This document shows, piece by piece, positions 8,721-18,245 of a DNA stretch of 64,000 nt. The notes beneath the pieces are model-generated. The model made no database searches, had not been told where the DNA came from, and saw nothing but the letters and a program-made list of their open reading frames with translations. Numbering within the stretch: position 1 is the stretch's first letter; every line of letters starts with the position of its first letter. The DNA comes from Candidatus Poribacteria bacterium (lineage in GTDB: Bacteria > Poribacteria > WGA-4E > WGA-3G): NCBI GenBank assembly GCA_012267415.1, contig JAAXGN010000029.1:1-64000 (forward strand). Reading direction: 5' to 3'. A program made the position numbers and the translations under genes.

Positions 8721-8810
8721 TTAGTTCTCCTTTGATTTATCAAATTAGAAGGATTGTAAGTTTATCTTGAAAATATGGTAGATTAGGAATGTATTCATAC
8801 AGTTGACATC

Positions 8811-8832
8811 GGTGCGATTAGGAAATCGCACC
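8811..8832. repeat. 22-bp palindromic repeat, copy 2 of 2
   Basis: GGTGCGATTAGGAAATCGCACC is the exact reverse complement of the repeat at 758-779. It lies in the gap upstream of the minus-strand PhyH gene and downstream of the SCP2-like gene. The rest of this 160-base gap shows nothing else. Confidence 0.75.
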
Positions 8833-8883
8833 TACCTGGGATAAAAATGTATAATTACTTTCAAAAATCACCATAAATGAGAG

Positions 8884-9267
8884 TTAACCACGTTTCTTGT
8901 TATGACGAATTGCTGCCTTAATAAGCGGTGAAAGCCGCATGATTTTACCTAAAGAACCGACAATACCGATCTCCCGGGTCGTGATAGCCCCCATAACATT
9001 GAGTTCACCTGTCCAGAATTTGTATGCTACATCCCCTGTCATAGTGAGTTCAACATCGGGAGTCGTATCATCACCTGCATCACGAGAAAGTGTGTATTCA
9101 CCATCTGATATAGTTAGTGTCATAACACAATCAGGTATGGTATAATTGAATCTGACGCTTAACTTCAAAGAGTCGAGCGTTTCTCGTACTTCAGGTAAAG
9201 CGGCAAGTTCTTCAAACAGTTCATTAATGTAACTATAGAGTTGTTCTGATGTTTCAAAAATAGCCAT
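8884..9267 (-). CDS. SCP2 sterol-binding-domain protein
   Basis: A 127-residue protein with a single SCP2-like lipid-binding domain: beta strands around SVRFNYTIPDCVMTLTI and PDVELTMTGDVAYKFWTGELNVMGA, and a C-terminal helix pair ending AIRHNKKRG. These domains bind hydrophobic ligands, often lipids or acyl-CoAs. The frame could extend 27 residues upstream, but that would overlap the divergent ogt gene and add a non-homologous segment; MAIFETSEQL at 9267 is the better start, although its ribosome site is weak. It is divergent from ogt with only about 46 bases between. Confidence 0.8.
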   Translation of the reverse strand: MAIFETSEQLYSYINELFEELAALPEVRETLDSLKLSVRFNYTIPDCVMTLTISDGEYTLSRDAGDDTTPDVELTMTGDVAYKFWTGELNVMGAITTREIGIVGSLGKIMRLSPLIKAAIRHNKKRG

Positions 9268-9313
9268 ATTTTGAGTATAGCATACCTTAAAAACATAAGG
9301 AAGGTCAATTAAA

Positions 9314-9925
9314 ATGAACAAGAGACTTTTTAAAACTGTTGTCGACATTGATGAAAGAGATTTGGACCCTAACGATATAGAACAGATGTCTAAACTTGTA
9401 GCGACTTTTTATGGTAAAGAAAATCTCAGATATGATCTACCTGTGGGTCATATAGATATTATTCAAAAGCATTCTCATATTTCTGAGATATTTTTCAACG
9501 ACGATTCAAGGTTTTTTGAACCGCCATCCACACCACGGACAGATCTGCTAAGAAAGACAAAAGATATCTTGGATCGATATTTTGAGGGTGATCCTGTAGA
9601 TTTTAGAGAAATCTCGGTTGAAATAGAGGACGGAACACTGTTTCAGAAGTTGGTGTGGGAAACTATTCATCAAATTCCTCACGGTGAGGTGCGCAGCTAC
9701 AAATGGATAGCAGAACAAATTGGAAGACCGAAAGCAGTGCGTGCTGTCGGAAATGCTACTGGAAATAACCCAATTACAATCATCATTCCGTGCCATCGGG
9801 TAATAGGAAGCAACGGGAATTTAGGGGGTTATGGTGGTGGACTTGAACGAAAACGACAATTGCTATCACTTGAGGGGTATCCGGTCAAGGATTTAAAATC
9901 AACGCGAAAGGTTTCTTCAAAGTGA
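9314..9925 (+). CDS. ogt: Methylated-DNA--protein-cysteine methyltransferase
   Basis: A suicide DNA repair protein that moves an alkyl group from O6-alkylguanine to its own cysteine. The active-site motif PCHRVIG gives C160. The helix-turn-helix region is visible as VRSYKWIAEQIGRPKAVRAVG (about 126-146) and the usual GNLGGYGGGLERKRQLL follows. The N-terminal about 100 residues form the less conserved RNase-H-like domain. At 203 residues the length is normal for Ogt/MGMT. A good AAGGAAGG site precedes the ATG. Its stop codon overlaps the next start by 4 bases, so it is translationally coupled to the PLP enzyme. Confidence 0.93.
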   Translation: MNKRLFKTVVDIDERDLDPNDIEQMSKLVATFYGKENLRYDLPVGHIDIIQKHSHISEIFFNDDSRFFEPPSTPRTDLLRKTKDILDRYFEGDPVDFREISVEIEDGTLFQKLVWETIHQIPHGEVRSYKWIAEQIGRPKAVRAVGNATGNNPITIIIPCHRVIGSNGNLGGYGGGLERKRQLLSLEGYPVKDLKSTRKVSSK

Positions 9926-11154
9926 CGAATAAAAAATATCTGGGAAAATCAACTGAGGCAATTCATGCCGGGGAAACGGTGTTAGAACGAGCAACTGACA
10001 CATTGGACAATCCCTCCGGAAAAACGGGGATTCCGTTATTACCACCGATTTATCAGAACAGCACTTTTGGCTTCCAAACGGCAGAAGAGTGTGCATCAGC
10101 GTTTATAGACGAAGATAGTGGTTATGTCTATACTCGGTGGGGTAATCCCACACAAGAAGCATTAGAACGAAAACTCGCTGCACTTGAAGCAGGAGAAGCT
10201 GCATTAGCGACCGCTTCTGGCATGGGAGCCATTAGCACGGCACTACTGACCGCTTTAGTTGATGGTGGACATGTCGTCGCAATGGACAACCTCTATTCAG
10301 CAACATATAATCTCCTAAATGATGAGCTCTGTCGAATGGGAGTTGAAACCACATTTGTAGACGCAACGGATACCAACAAAGTGGCAAACGCCATTCGACC
10401 TGATACAAGAGTGCTTTATCTTGAAAGTCCTACCAATCCATTATTGAAACTTATTGACCTATCAGCATGTGCTGACATTGCAAAATCGCATGACATTACA
10501 TCAATTATTGACAATACGTTTGCCACGCCTTGCAGTCAACAACCGATTTCTCTCGGTATTGATGTCGTCCTCCACAGTATGACGAAATACTTAAGTGGAA
10601 ACGGAGCAGTAATTGCAGGGGCAATAGTGGGAAAAAGAGAATTCATTGAACGTGCACAGAAAGTTACTTTAAGAAACTTCGGGGCAGCCATCAGTCCATT
10701 CAACGCGTGGTTAACCTTGCTCGGTATCCCGACATTACCGCTCCGGTTTTCACGTCACTGTGAGAACGCCTTAGAAATCGCATCTTTTCTTGAAACACAT
10801 CCGGCAGTTGCGTGGGTGCGTTATCCGGGTTTGGTCAGTCACCCGCAACATAACCTTGCTAAAAAACAGATGGACGGATTTGGTGGAATGATAACGGTAG
10901 AACTTGAAGGGGGCAGTGCAGCGGGTGAACAATTGGTAAATCATCTTCAAATCTGCACGCTTGCAGTGAGTTTAGGCGACGTGCGGACATTAGTTTGCCA
11001 TCCCGCATCAACCACACACTCACACGTCCCGAAGGATGTCAGACAGAAGACCAGTATAACAGATGGTTTGGTTAGATTTTCAATAGGTTTAGAAGACAAA
11101 GAGGATATTATCGCAGACCTACAACGGGCATTAGATAAACTTCCTGTGCGATAA
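9922..11154 (+). CDS. Trans-sulfuration family PLP-dependent enzyme (cystathionine synthase / methionine gamma-lyase type)
   Basis: A 410-residue Cys/Met-metabolism PLP enzyme. The PLP lysine is K222 in HSMTKYLSGNG. Other family marks are YTRWGNPT (the Tyr/Arg phosphate loop of the neighbouring subunit), the conserved TASGMGAI and the active-site tyrosine Y125 in MDNLYSATYN. Methionine gamma-lyases usually carry a cysteine two residues after that tyrosine region; here it is a serine or alanine, which argues for a synthase or cystathionine gamma-lyase role, not firmly. The GTG start shares the sequence GTGA with the ogt stop. The link to ogt is positional only. Confidence 0.9.
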   Translation: MTNKKYLGKSTEAIHAGETVLERATDTLDNPSGKTGIPLLPPIYQNSTFGFQTAEECASAFIDEDSGYVYTRWGNPTQEALERKLAALEAGEAALATASGMGAISTALLTALVDGGHVVAMDNLYSATYNLLNDELCRMGVETTFVDATDTNKVANAIRPDTRVLYLESPTNPLLKLIDLSACADIAKSHDITSIIDNTFATPCSQQPISLGIDVVLHSMTKYLSGNGAVIAGAIVGKREFIERAQKVTLRNFGAAISPFNAWLTLLGIPTLPLRFSRHCENALEIASFLETHPAVAWVRYPGLVSHPQHNLAKKQMDGFGGMITVELEGGSAAGEQLVNHLQICTLAVSLGDVRTLVCHPASTTHSHVPKDVRQKTSITDGLVRFSIGLEDKEDIIADLQRALDKLPVR

Positions 11155-11186
11155 TCACGCATCATTTTAAAAACATTCTGTTCTTT

Positions 11187-13196
11187 ATGAAACATAAGGT
11201 TGTTCTAATATTTCTTCTCATCTTAGCTGTGTTTGGATACATTGGCGAAGCAGTAGCACAAGACAGTGAAACTATTCCCGACAAACTTGTGCTGAAATTA
11301 AACGAAGCGAATTCTGAAGCAGACTCATCAGTTTATCCTTGGAAGTATCATCCGGGTGATAATCCAGAATGGGCAAGTCCAACTTTTGATGATACCGAAT
11401 GGGAATCCATTTTCACACTTGGCACACTGCTGACCCAAGATAAATTATCCGATAGCGGATGGGACGGAATAGGTTGGTTCAGACTACACGTGTCTGTTCC
11501 TGATAAGCAGCTCTGGGATACCCCGCTGGCACTCTGGATGATATATCATGCAGGAGCTTCTGAAATCTATCTTGATGGCGAGTTGATTTATGAATTTGGG
11601 ACAGTAGGTACACGCAAAGAAGAAGAGAAACCTTATTGGGAACGAGACCCACTGGTCATCTCGTTTTCCGGTAAAACCGACTATGTCATTGCAGTTCGGT
11701 ATTCCAACTTTACGTCTTCTCAATCAATACCTGTCCGCGGCTTTTGGCTTGTAGTTGCACCGCTGAATGAAAGCATTAAAGGGCGTGTCAACACGCTTCG
11801 CCATGGCACCACTTTACAAATGGTATGGACAGCGATTTCCGTTTTTCTGATGTTGCAACATTTACTGCTGTTTTTCTTTTATCCTCGTGCAAGGGAAAAC
11901 CTCTATTTCGCAATATCAACAGGAAGCATCGGAGCATTTATTTTTCTCACATTCCAATTTATCTTGTGGGCAACAAGTAGCACACATATTCTGCTTCTAC
12001 TTCGGTTACTTGCCTGCGTATATGTATTAATGTTTGTGTCGGGAATGTTATTTCTCTATACACTCTTTTATCCGAAGCTGCCTAAACAGTTTTGGTTCTT
12101 TCTCACAGGATGGATTATCACCATCTGTTTAAGCATGTTTGACAGTGGGGTGGGATTTGCGATTCTACTCATACTTCTATTTACAGGTTTGACGTTTTTA
12201 GAGATGGTCCGAGTGATAATTGTCGCCGTTTTTAAGAAAAAAGATGGCGCGTGGATATTTGGGATCGGTTCGATCGCGCCTTTTATCCTTCCATTCATAT
12301 TCGGTTTTATCGTTGCACGAACAGGCTTTAATATTACTGGAGAATTGGGAATACTCATCATATTCCTTGCACCACTTTTTTCTATGTCGGTGTATCTTGC
12401 GCGCAACGTCTCCAGAACCAGACGAAAACTTGAGACTGAGGAGCTTGAGCGACAACTCTTGGAAGTCGAAAACACCCGCAAAACGGAGGAATTGGAAGAA
12501 GCGCGTGAACTCCAGATGTCAATGCTACCGGATGCTCCACCTGAACTTCAGAATCTTGATGTGGCTTTTGAGATGCGTCCCGCGACAGAGGTGGGTGGGG
12601 ACTATTATGATTTCAATCTCACTGAAGAAGATCAACTGACTATAGCAATCGGAGATGCCACAGGTCACGGTATGAACGCAGGACTTGTCGTTTCTGCTGT
12701 CAAGAGCCTTTTCAAAACATCCGCACCAGAAGCAGGGAACCTTGCCACACTTGAACGTATCTCACAAGGTATAAAGAGTATGAATTTCAAAAGACTCCAC
12801 ATGGCAATGACGCTCGCTACATTCAATGATAATAAACTGACGCTTGCATCCGCGGGAATGCCACCAACTCTCATCTATCGATCCGAAGATGACATGGTGG
12901 AGGAGATACTGCTTGAAGGGATGCCTTTGGGTGGCGTTATTGGAGCTGAACGACAAGAAACATCTTTTGAACTCCGGTCTGGTGATACTGTCTTAATGAT
13001 GAGCGATGGTCTACCCGAAATGTTGAATCCTGAAAACGAAATGTTAGACTATCCAAAAACGAAGGAACTTTTTGCAGAAGTTGCAGATAAATCTCCAAAA
13101 GCAATTATCAGACACATGTTTGAAGCGAGTAGTTCGTGGGCGAAAGGAAAACCGCAGGAAGACGATATAACGCTTGTTGTCATCAAAGTGAAGTAA
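11187..13196 (+). CDS. Membrane sensor with 7TM region and SpoIIE/PP2C-type serine phosphatase domain
   Basis: A 669-residue signalling protein. A signal peptide (1-24) precedes an extracytoplasmic beta-rich domain (about 30-205, with the galactose-binding-like phrase EIYLDGELIYEFG). Seven hydrophobic segments span about 207-405, then a coiled coil (about 410-445) leads into a PP2C/SpoIIE phosphatase (about 450-669). Metal-binding motifs are VGGDYYD, GDATGHGMNA, SDGLPE and EDDITLVVIK. Proteins of this build (7TM-DISM plus SpoIIE) usually relieve anti-anti-sigma factors; no sigma or STAS partner is encoded nearby. It begins 32 bases after the PLP enzyme and could be read through from the ogt operon. 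Confidence 0.9.
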   Translation: MKHKVVLIFLLILAVFGYIGEAVAQDSETIPDKLVLKLNEANSEADSSVYPWKYHPGDNPEWASPTFDDTEWESIFTLGTLLTQDKLSDSGWDGIGWFRLHVSVPDKQLWDTPLALWMIYHAGASEIYLDGELIYEFGTVGTRKEEEKPYWERDPLVISFSGKTDYVIAVRYSNFTSSQSIPVRGFWLVVAPLNESIKGRVNTLRHGTTLQMVWTAISVFLMLQHLLLFFFYPRARENLYFAISTGSIGAFIFLTFQFILWATSSTHILLLLRLLACVYVLMFVSGMLFLYTLFYPKLPKQFWFFLTGWIITICLSMFDSGVGFAILLILLFTGLTFLEMVRVIIVAVFKKKDGAWIFGIGSIAPFILPFIFGFIVARTGFNITGELGILIIFLAPLFSMSVYLARNVSRTRRKLETEELERQLLEVENTRKTEELEEARELQMSMLPDAPPELQNLDVAFEMRPATEVGGDYYDFNLTEEDQLTIAIGDATGHGMNAGLVVSAVKSLFKTSAPEAGNLATLERISQGIKSMNFKRLHMAMTLATFNDNKLTLASAGMPPTLIYRSEDDMVEEILLEGMPLGGVIGAERQETSFELRSGDTVLMMSDGLPEMLNPENEMLDYPKTKELFAEVADKSPKAIIRHMFEASSSWAKGKPQEDDITLVVIKVK

Positions 13197-13219
13197 CCCA
13201 CCCTTCCATCTAAATATCG

Positions 13220-13248
13220 TTGACATTCAGCAGAGAACAGGATATACT
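13220..13248 (+). promoter_or_regulatory. Sigma-70-type promoter for tRNA-Gln
   Basis: A consensus TTGACA (13220-13225) and TATACT (13243-13248) are 17 bases apart. The tRNA begins 31 bases after the -10 box. The DUF1801 and DUF255 genes downstream could be read from the same promoter. Confidence 0.7.
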
Positions 13249-13278
13249 TAACTGGTGCTATTTAGCATTTCACCATTT

Positions 13279-13350
13279 TGCCCGGTCGTCTAATCGGCAG
13301 GACACATGACTCTGGATCATGGTGTGAAGGTTCGAGTCCTTCCCGGGCAG
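13279..13350 (+). tRNA. tRNA-Gln (anticodon CTG)
   Basis: The sequence folds into a full cloverleaf. Acceptor TGCCCGG pairs with CCGGGCA (7 bp, including the U1-A72 pair typical of glutamine tRNAs). The D stem is GTC/GAC; the anticodon stem CATGA/TCATG encloses loop CTCTGGA with anticodon CTG at 13312-13314. The T stem GAAGG/CCTTC encloses TTCGAGT. The discriminator base is G and CCA is not encoded. It pairs with codon CAG. Confidence 0.95.
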
Positions 13351-13396
13351 TATTCTTTGCACGAGTAAATCACATAACAACACTAAAGGAAATAAG

Positions 13397-13831
13397 ATGG
13401 AACGGGTAGAAACTTTGCCTGAAGAATATATCAACAGTCAAGAACAAGACATCAAGACAGTTTTGCACGAACTCCACACACTTATCAAGACTGCTTTACC
13501 GGGACAAGACATCTGTATGTGGGAGGGGATTTTCTGGGGTGGTAGTGAACAGAGAATTATCGGCTACGGAAATTTCTCATATACGCGGTCCGATAAGAAA
13601 CAGGTCGAATGGTTCCTCATAGGATTAACCCGACAGAAAAACTACTTCAGTGTATATGTGAATGCAGTTGAAGGTAGAAAGTATTTGGCTGAAATCTATA
13701 AGTCCCAACTCGGTAAAGTCAAGACAGGAAAGAGTAGTATTAGTTTTAATGAACTTGAGGATGTCAATCTTGACACATTACGCGAAATGATTGAACACGC
13801 AGGTAGACTCACCACGGAGAAAATGGAATGA
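13397..13831 (+). CDS. DUF1801 / YdhG-like domain protein
   Basis: A 144-residue protein resembling the DUF1801 family: an N-terminal helix ([22 protein letters not shown]) leads to [20 protein letters not shown], a conserved tryptophan/glycine-rich strand region, and then [18 protein letters not shown]. The relative YdhG/FrxA-like group has been called an iron chaperone, but the biochemical role is not established and I would not transfer it. Its last codons overlap the start of the DUF255 gene by 4 bases (ATGA), so the two are likely co-translated. Confidence 0.8.
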   Translation: MERVETLPEEYINSQEQDIKTVLHELHTLIKTALPGQDICMWEGIFWGGSEQRIIGYGNFSYTRSDKKQVEWFLIGLTRQKNYFSVYVNAVEGRKYLAEIYKSQLGKVKTGKSSISFNELEDVNLDTLREMIEHAGRLTTEKME

Positions 13832-15891
13832 ACGACTCACCCAAACATACAAACCGTCTAATTCACGAAACAAGTCCCTATCTACTCCAACATGCACACA
13901 ACCCTGTTGATTGGTATCCGTGGGGTGAAGAAGCGTTGGAACGCGCAAAGCATGAGCAGAAACCGATTCTACTGAGTATCGGTTACTCTGCCTGTCACTG
14001 GTGTCACGTTATGGAACGTGAATCCTTTGAAAATGAGGAAATCGCTGCAATCATGAACCAACTGTTCGTCAATATAAAGGTTGACAGAGAAGAACGTCCA
14101 GATTTGGATGAAATCTACATGAACGCAGTCCAGATCCTGACGCGTCAAGGGGGTTGGCCCATGACAGTATTCCTTACACCTGATCTGAAACCTTTCTTCG
14201 GCGGCACCTACTATCCACCGGAAGATAGATACGGTAGACCCGGTTTTCCAAAGGTAATGTACGCAGTGATAGAGGCATACAATGATAAAAACGACCAGGT
14301 TCTGGAGCAAGCAGATCAGATCACTGCGCAGCTCAATCAGATGAGTAATCTTGTTACTTCTCAGGAATATGAATTGACAGAAGAACTTATGACAAAGGCG
14401 TTTCAACACTATCGTTCCCAATTTGATTCACACTACGGCGGTTTCGGCAATGCACCGAAATTTCCGCCAAGTATGGGATTGCCATTTCTCTTGCGGTACT
14501 GGCATCATAGCGATAATGCGAATGCTTTAGAGATGGTAGAACTCACACTGCAAAAAATGGCACGCGGCGGAATGTATGACCAGCTCGGTGGTGGTTTTCA
14601 CCGTTATTCTACAGATGCACGTTGGCTTGTCCCTCATTTTGAAAAAATGCTCTACGACAATGCGCAACTCGTTGTAGCCTATTTTGAGGCGTATCAGGCA
14701 ACACAGAATAGTTTTTACTTGGATATTGCCACAGAGACATTAGATTATGTCCTACGTGAAATGTACGATGCTGAAAAGGGGGGTTTCTATTCCACACAAG
14801 ATGCTGATAGTGAAGGTGTTGAGGGTAAATTCTTTGTCTGGGAACCTGATGAGGTGGAAGATATTATCGGAGAGGAGAACGCGGAGATTTTCTGTGAATT
14901 TTACGACATCACACCCCACGGAAACTTTGAAGGTGAGAGCATCCTACATATACAGACTCCAACTGATGTCTTTGCCAGAAAATTGGGGATGGAGCAAGAT
15001 GCATTAGACACCCTTCTAACAGATTGCAGACAGAAACTTTTTGCGGAAAGAGAGAAGCGGATTAAACCGGGTCTTGATGACAAAATCCTAACGAGTTGGA
15101 ACGGTATCATGATACGCGGTATGGCGATGGGGTATCAACTAACAGGTAAGCTTGAATATTTGACTGCATGCGAAAAATCTGCTGAGTTTGTGTTGACAAC
15201 GCTTTCCCAAGAGGATGGTCTACTCTTACGCACCTACCGAGAAGGTAAAAGTCATTTGAACGCCTACCTTGAGGACTATTCATATTTCATCGCGGGTTTA
15301 GTAGCATTATACGAAGCGAGTTTTGACGCGAAATGGCTTAATGAAGCGGAACGACTTGCCAATATCATGATAGAGCAGTTTGCAGATGATAATGGAGAGG
15401 GGTTCTTTTTTACTGGCAAAGCACATGAATCCCTCATCGTTCAATCCAAATCCGCTTACGATGGAGCAACACCCGCGGGTGCATCTATGGCAATTCATAG
15501 TCTATTACGTCTTGCTAAACATCTGGACAAACCTGAATTCCACGAAAAGGCAGTGAATACATTAAAACTCTATTTTCATCAGATGGACGTGATGCCTTCG
15601 GGTTCGGGTCAGCTGCTGTGTGAGTTAGCGTTTCTGCTTTCAACACCGAAAGAAATTGCTATCGTTGGCAACAGAGAGGACGCCAAAACGGGATCGATGT
15701 TAGCAGCATTACACGGCATGTATCTACCGAATAAGATCGTGGCATTAATAAGTGAATCCCCAGATGAAACTACACTCCCACTGCTCGCGAACAAATCACG
15801 CATAGATAACAGCACAACTGCTTATGTCTGTGAGAATTATGTTTGCCAAGAACCGACAACTGACGTTGATGCCTTTGTTGAGATGTTATGA
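13828..15891 (+). CDS. DUF255 thioredoxin-fold / six-hairpin protein (YyaL/SPATA20 family)
   Basis: A 687-residue cytoplasmic protein of the widely conserved DUF255 family. The N-terminal thioredoxin-like domain (about 1-170) begins with the signature [25 protein letters not shown] and has the redox motif C56-H-W-C59 (SACHWCHVM). The remainder is an alpha/alpha toroid related to glucosaminidase/mannose epimerase folds, with [13 protein letters not shown] and [11 protein letters not shown]. Length matches the family. The biochemical function is unproven. It is translationally coupled to the DUF1801 gene upstream and followed by a long repeat-rich gap. Confidence 0.92.
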   Translation: MNDSPKHTNRLIHETSPYLLQHAHNPVDWYPWGEEALERAKHEQKPILLSIGYSACHWCHVMERESFENEEIAAIMNQLFVNIKVDREERPDLDEIYMNAVQILTRQGGWPMTVFLTPDLKPFFGGTYYPPEDRYGRPGFPKVMYAVIEAYNDKNDQVLEQADQITAQLNQMSNLVTSQEYELTEELMTKAFQHYRSQFDSHYGGFGNAPKFPPSMGLPFLLRYWHHSDNANALEMVELTLQKMARGGMYDQLGGGFHRYSTDARWLVPHFEKMLYDNAQLVVAYFEAYQATQNSFYLDIATETLDYVLREMYDAEKGGFYSTQDADSEGVEGKFFVWEPDEVEDIIGEENAEIFCEFYDITPHGNFEGESILHIQTPTDVFARKLGMEQDALDTLLTDCRQKLFAEREKRIKPGLDDKILTSWNGIMIRGMAMGYQLTGKLEYLTACEKSAEFVLTTLSQEDGLLLRTYREGKSHLNAYLEDYSYFIAGLVALYEASFDAKWLNEAERLANIMIEQFADDNGEGFFFTGKAHESLIVQSKSAYDGATPAGASMAIHSLLRLAKHLDKPEFHEKAVNTLKLYFHQMDVMPSGSGQLLCELAFLLSTPKEIAIVGNREDAKTGSMLAALHGMYLPNKIVALISESPDETTLPLLANKSRIDNSTTAYVCENYVCQEPTTDVDAFVEML

Positions 15892-15992
15892 TAAACAATA
15901 CCTTCGCCAAAAATAGATTTTCTGTTAAATTGTTTGTGTGTTGTAGTACAATAAACGTCAACTTAAGGAAATTAATCTGTTATTAGTGTGTC

Positions 15993-16282
15993 TTTAGTCC
16001 CGTAGGGACGCTATGTTTATAGAAAAACGTTATTCTAACTCTCTTCAGTCCCGTAGGGACGATATGTTTATCCTGCATGTTTAATCTACACATATCGTCC
16101 CTAATGAAGATTAAATAAATAATCAGGTAATTCTACTAATAGGACTCATTGTAGGAGTAAGGCTTCGTAGGGGCGGGATTTCCCCGCCCGCGTATTACCC
16201 AATTTATAACCTAATCTTCATACGGTACTAAAGAGGGTTTCCAAGACGTTTATCTATAAACATATCGTCCCTACGGGACTGG
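15993..16282. repeat. Cluster of 'GTCCCGTAGGGAC' repeats in a 574-base non-coding gap
   Basis: The gap 15892-16465 has no gene. Units of about 28 bases built on AGTCCCGTAGGGACGATATG occur at 15993-16020 and 16043-16070 (direct) and at 16255-16282 (inverted). Each contains the small palindrome GTCCC-GTA-GGGAC. A separate GC-rich palindrome GGGCGGGATTTCCCCGCCC lies at 16171-16189. The same unit fills the element at 55490-55857. Confidence 0.7.
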
Positions 16283-16465
16283 AGAAACTCTCTGTATGGA
16301 AAAAACTTAACTTTACACCCGACAAATCATGACGAAGACCAAACGCGTATTCGTCCACGCGCATTTGACGTTGATTTGGCTGAATGCCATAAGGCATTCA
16401 TAACGTTGGTTTATAGGTGTCGCATCGCTCTACCCGACCTACAAAATAGGAATTGACAAAGCACT

Positions 16466-18028
16466 ATGTCAGACAAACATAATATAATTTCACACATAAA
16501 AGACAACTTTGAAGTAGGTGAATTTGAACAGGCATTAGAGATGAGTACCCGTGCTCTCAAAGCCTATCCTGTTGACTTAGAAGTGTATGACATTCGATGG
16601 CAAGTGATCGCAAGGATGTTCTCAGATGAGGAAGCTAAAGAGAAAATCCATTCTGAAGTTGAAAACCTGTTAACGACCCTCCCAGAAACGCCAGAACTAT
16701 TAGACACTGCCTACTGGGGATATAAATCTATATCTGGTGGTGCTATTAACGTACCACAAAGTCTGGTTGATAAGATACTGCAATATCCCAAAACTGAGAT
16801 ATATCTCGCTGCATTGATGGGATTGTCAGAACGTAGCGAAAATACTCGCGAAAAGTGGCACTACTACAAACGTGTCGTTGATGAATTCACACCCTCTGAT
16901 GTTCCAATACTATCATGGTATATATTGGCATGTGAAGAACTACTGTGGTTAGCAAAGGATGATCGGACACTTGCGACTGATGATTTACTTGACGAACTTC
17001 TTGACATTCTCTTAGATGCCGACCTACAACATTGGCAAGATTCACAAAAAAGCTTCCGTTGTTATGCTAAAGTGGTTGAATGGCGGATTACACTTAACTG
17101 TGGATTAGATAAAGCACTCGAACTTTTAGACAGTACTGAAATAGAATTTGTGAAAAAAACGGAACAATCACAGAACTCAGACAACGATGATGCGATAGGA
17201 AAAGCATACAAGGAAATTTCGCGTTTGCGTGGTAAGGTCTATTTTCACCAAAGTCGATGGAAAGCATCCTATGACGAATTAACTGCAAACGCACCCGATT
17301 TTATGGAGTCCGTTTGGACACGTTTCAATGAAAGTACAATAGACTATTTTTGGATGTTAGGACGGTCGGCAGAAGGGATGGGAAACTGGGTAAACGCCAA
17401 GCACTACTACGCTAATGCTCACTTTGGACCTAATACTCATAACAAAGGTCTTAAGGGATTGAAAAGCGTTTATCAGCAAATAAGAGATAACACAATGATC
17501 GATACGTTTGATACCTTCTTAGAAGAAATCGAAGCAGAATATCGTATTCAAGAAGCTGCCGACTGTGAAATAATCCGACAAAAACTTCTCAAGAATAGAC
17601 TGAATAAGAAAGCAACAGATTTTCGTTTGGAAACCTTGGATGAAGAAACTTACACTCTATCAAATTTGTTAGGAAAAGTCGTGATGCTTGATGTAGGGGC
17701 ATCGTGGTGCGGACCTTGCAACGAAGTTTTATCGGAAGTCAATACCGTCTACGATCGGTTTCACAAGACAGATGATGTGGTTGTCTTGGGTATAAATGAT
17801 GGTGAAAAACCTGAGCAAGTACAGAAATTTTTGGATGAACATAATCCACCGTGGACGATTCTGCTTGACCCCTATCAGAAAGTTAGGAAAACTTTTCAGA
17901 TTAAGGGAATACCGTCTTTTATAATGATTGATAAAGAGGGTAATTGGCAATACAGTTTTTTAGGCTCACATATCATAAAAGGTCAACCATTGATTTGGTT
18001 TATTGAAGAACTTCTCTCAGATAAATAA
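16466..18028 (+). CDS. Thioredoxin-like (TlpA/AhpC-type) protein with long N-terminal helical domain
   Basis: A 520-residue protein. The first about 370 residues are helical and TPR-like (for example FEQALEMSTRALKAYPVDLEVY). The C-terminal 150 residues are a TlpA/redoxin domain: GKVVMLDVGASWCGPC with the active-site cysteines at C415 and C418, then VVVLGINDGEKPEQVQKFL and the cis-proline region IKGIPSFIMIDKEG. There is no signal peptide, which is unusual for TlpA-like proteins and suggests a cytoplasmic redox or scaffold role. The start has only a weak ribosome site. The gene is alone, flanked by repeats on both sides. Confidence 0.85.
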   Translation: MSDKHNIISHIKDNFEVGEFEQALEMSTRALKAYPVDLEVYDIRWQVIARMFSDEEAKEKIHSEVENLLTTLPETPELLDTAYWGYKSISGGAINVPQSLVDKILQYPKTEIYLAALMGLSERSENTREKWHYYKRVVDEFTPSDVPILSWYILACEELLWLAKDDRTLATDDLLDELLDILLDADLQHWQDSQKSFRCYAKVVEWRITLNCGLDKALELLDSTEIEFVKKTEQSQNSDNDDAIGKAYKEISRLRGKVYFHQSRWKASYDELTANAPDFMESVWTRFNESTIDYFWMLGRSAEGMGNWVNAKHYYANAHFGPNTHNKGLKGLKSVYQQIRDNTMIDTFDTFLEEIEAEYRIQEAADCEIIRQKLLKNRLNKKATDFRLETLDEETYTLSNLLGKVVMLDVGASWCGPCNEVLSEVNTVYDRFHKTDDVVVLGINDGEKPEQVQKFLDEHNPPWTILLDPYQKVRKTFQIKGIPSFIMIDKEGNWQYSFLGSHIIKGQPLIWFIEELLSDK

Positions 18029-18036
18029 CCTCATAC

Positions 18037-18178
18037 AACGTGAGTTTGATAAATGTAGCGTAAACTTTCCAGTTTGCGAAATGTGTCACAAACTGAAAGT
18101 TTGTGACACATTTCACGTCTCTCGGATACGAAAATGGCGTGAGTGAACGCCTCCGAAATGATTAATCAAACTGACGTT
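18037..18178. mobile_element. MITE-like element, family 2, copy 1 (142 bp)
   Basis: The element begins AACGTGAGTTTGATAAA and ends TTAATCAAACTGACGTT, giving imperfect terminal inverted repeats (15 of 17 match). Flanking pentamers CATAC and AATAC fit a 5-bp target duplication with one change. A second copy at 45764-45907 shares most of its interior, including AAACTTTCCAGTTTGCG and AAACTGAAAGTTTGTG. It lies between two convergent genes and codes for nothing. Confidence 0.75.
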
Positions 18179-18245
18179 AATACAACTTCTTTTCTAAGTT
18201 AACCTGACAACATCCTTCTTGACAATCTCTTTCGTATGGCTAAGG

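Noticed and set aside
9268-9348. Longer N-terminus for the SCP2-like protein
   Set aside because: It would overlap the divergent ogt gene and adds sequence unlike the family.
16040-16290. GTCCCGTAGGGAC palindromes as an operator for the neighbouring genes
   Set aside because: The same unit is scattered elsewhere inside a transposon-like element, so it is better explained as a dispersed repeat.
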